From: Marivivens sp.
GTDB lineage: Bacteria; Pseudomonadota; Alphaproteobacteria; Rhodobacterales; Rhodobacteraceae
Assembly (NCBI GenBank): GCA_024642185.1
Contig: JAHEBR010000123.1
Coordinates: 1 to 6,383 of the forward strand
Direction of reading: 5' to 3'
DNA length: 6,383 bases
Shown: positions 6,259 through 6,383 of the stretch, one piece after another
Layout: every line of letters starts with the position of its first letter
Numbering within the stretch: position 1 is the stretch's first letter
The notes under the pieces: generated by a model
The model's database searches: none
The model's input: the letters and a program-made list of their open reading frames with translations, nothing else
Told to the model about the DNA's origin: nothing
Position numbers and translations under genes: made by a program

Positions 6259-6383
6259 TCAGATCTCCGGTATCGCGGCGGGGGCGGGCGTGGTCAGCCA
6301 CTCGGCCCCGTGCTCTGTCACAAGAATATTCTCTTCGTGCACGAGTATCCGCTCGCCCACGGAAATCCCCGGCTCCAGCGTCA
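6259..6383 (-). CDS. M24-family metallopeptidase/hydrolase (Xaa-Pro peptidase-like), C-terminal end only
   Basis: The minus strand is open from the right edge and ends in TGA at 6261-6259, giving 40 complete residues that run TLEPGISVGE to AAIPEI. The LEPG and LVHEENILVTEHG motifs match the last two metal-ligand positions of the pita-bread fold shared by methionine aminopeptidase, Xaa-Pro aminopeptidase, creatinase and ectoine hydrolase (DoeA/EutD): the Glu of LEPG and the second Glu-bearing motif HEEN (equivalents of E. coli MetAP Glu204 and Glu235). The remaining ligands (two Asp and a His) lie outside the window. The family cleaves peptide or C-N bonds with two metal ions. It sits 3 bases upstream of, and in the same direction as, the racemase gene, so the two are almost certainly one operon. 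Which subfamily it belongs to cannot be decided from the tail. Confidence 0.78.
   Translation of the reverse strand, partial: TLEPGISVGERILVHEENILVTEHGAEWLTTPAPAAIPEI

Noticed and set aside
5554..6383. Naming the two upstream genes eutA and eutD of ectoine degradation
   Set aside because: The family membership fits, but the racemase second motif is CTNLRT, which is shared by many uncharacterised relatives. Only 40 residues of the M24 protein are visible, and the adjacent importer is not an ectoine-type one. The names would overstate the evidence.

Overview
The window looks like GC-rich alphaproteobacterial chromosome, most likely Rhodobacterales (Paracoccus/Rhodobacter/Roseobacter relatives). 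The grounds are base composition, the family-typical C-terminal tail of glycine dehydrogenase (GcvP) at the left edge, and the style of the transporter proteins. The genus cannot be fixed from sequence reading alone.

Layout: the last 27 codons of a gcvP-like gene lie on the + strand (1-84). A strong symmetric hairpin (108-128) serves as terminator for both converging units. Everything else is on the minus strand. Read in the direction of transcription (right to left), it is: the tail of an M24-family metallopeptidase/hydrolase (6259 to beyond 6383), an Asp/Glu-racemase-superfamily enzyme (5554-6255), a 159-base regulatory gap with a plausible sigma70 promoter and inverted repeats (5395-5553), an ABC ATPase (4294-5394), a secreted substrate-binding protein (3114-4208), a PotB-type permease (1377-3041), a PotC-type permease (155-1372), and then the terminator. 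No gene-free stretch exceeds 300 bases.

The four transporter genes make a complete type I ABC importer of the polyamine/opine/GABA (PotABCD-like) group. One ATPase probably serves a heterodimer of the two permeases, fed by a periplasmic binding protein. The binding protein is of the 'SWGG' kind rather than the classical spermidine PotD kind, so the substrate is not established. The upstream M24 hydrolase and racemase/isomerase suggest that the imported compound is an amino-acid-like or amide-containing molecule hydrolysed and isomerised in the cytoplasm; this is inference.

The most unusual points are structural. Both permeases are much larger than the PotB/PotC norm: a roughly 270-residue, probably periplasmic insert in one, and a roughly 120-residue glycine-rich membrane extension at the N terminus of the other. 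The binding-protein gene is flanked on both sides by intergenic stem-loops, one a perfect 24-base palindrome, as expected of an mRNA segment kept at higher abundance than its neighbours. I see no phage, transposon, CRISPR or RNA gene, and no clear evidence for a wholly new system; the window reads as an ordinary but structurally embellished uptake operon.
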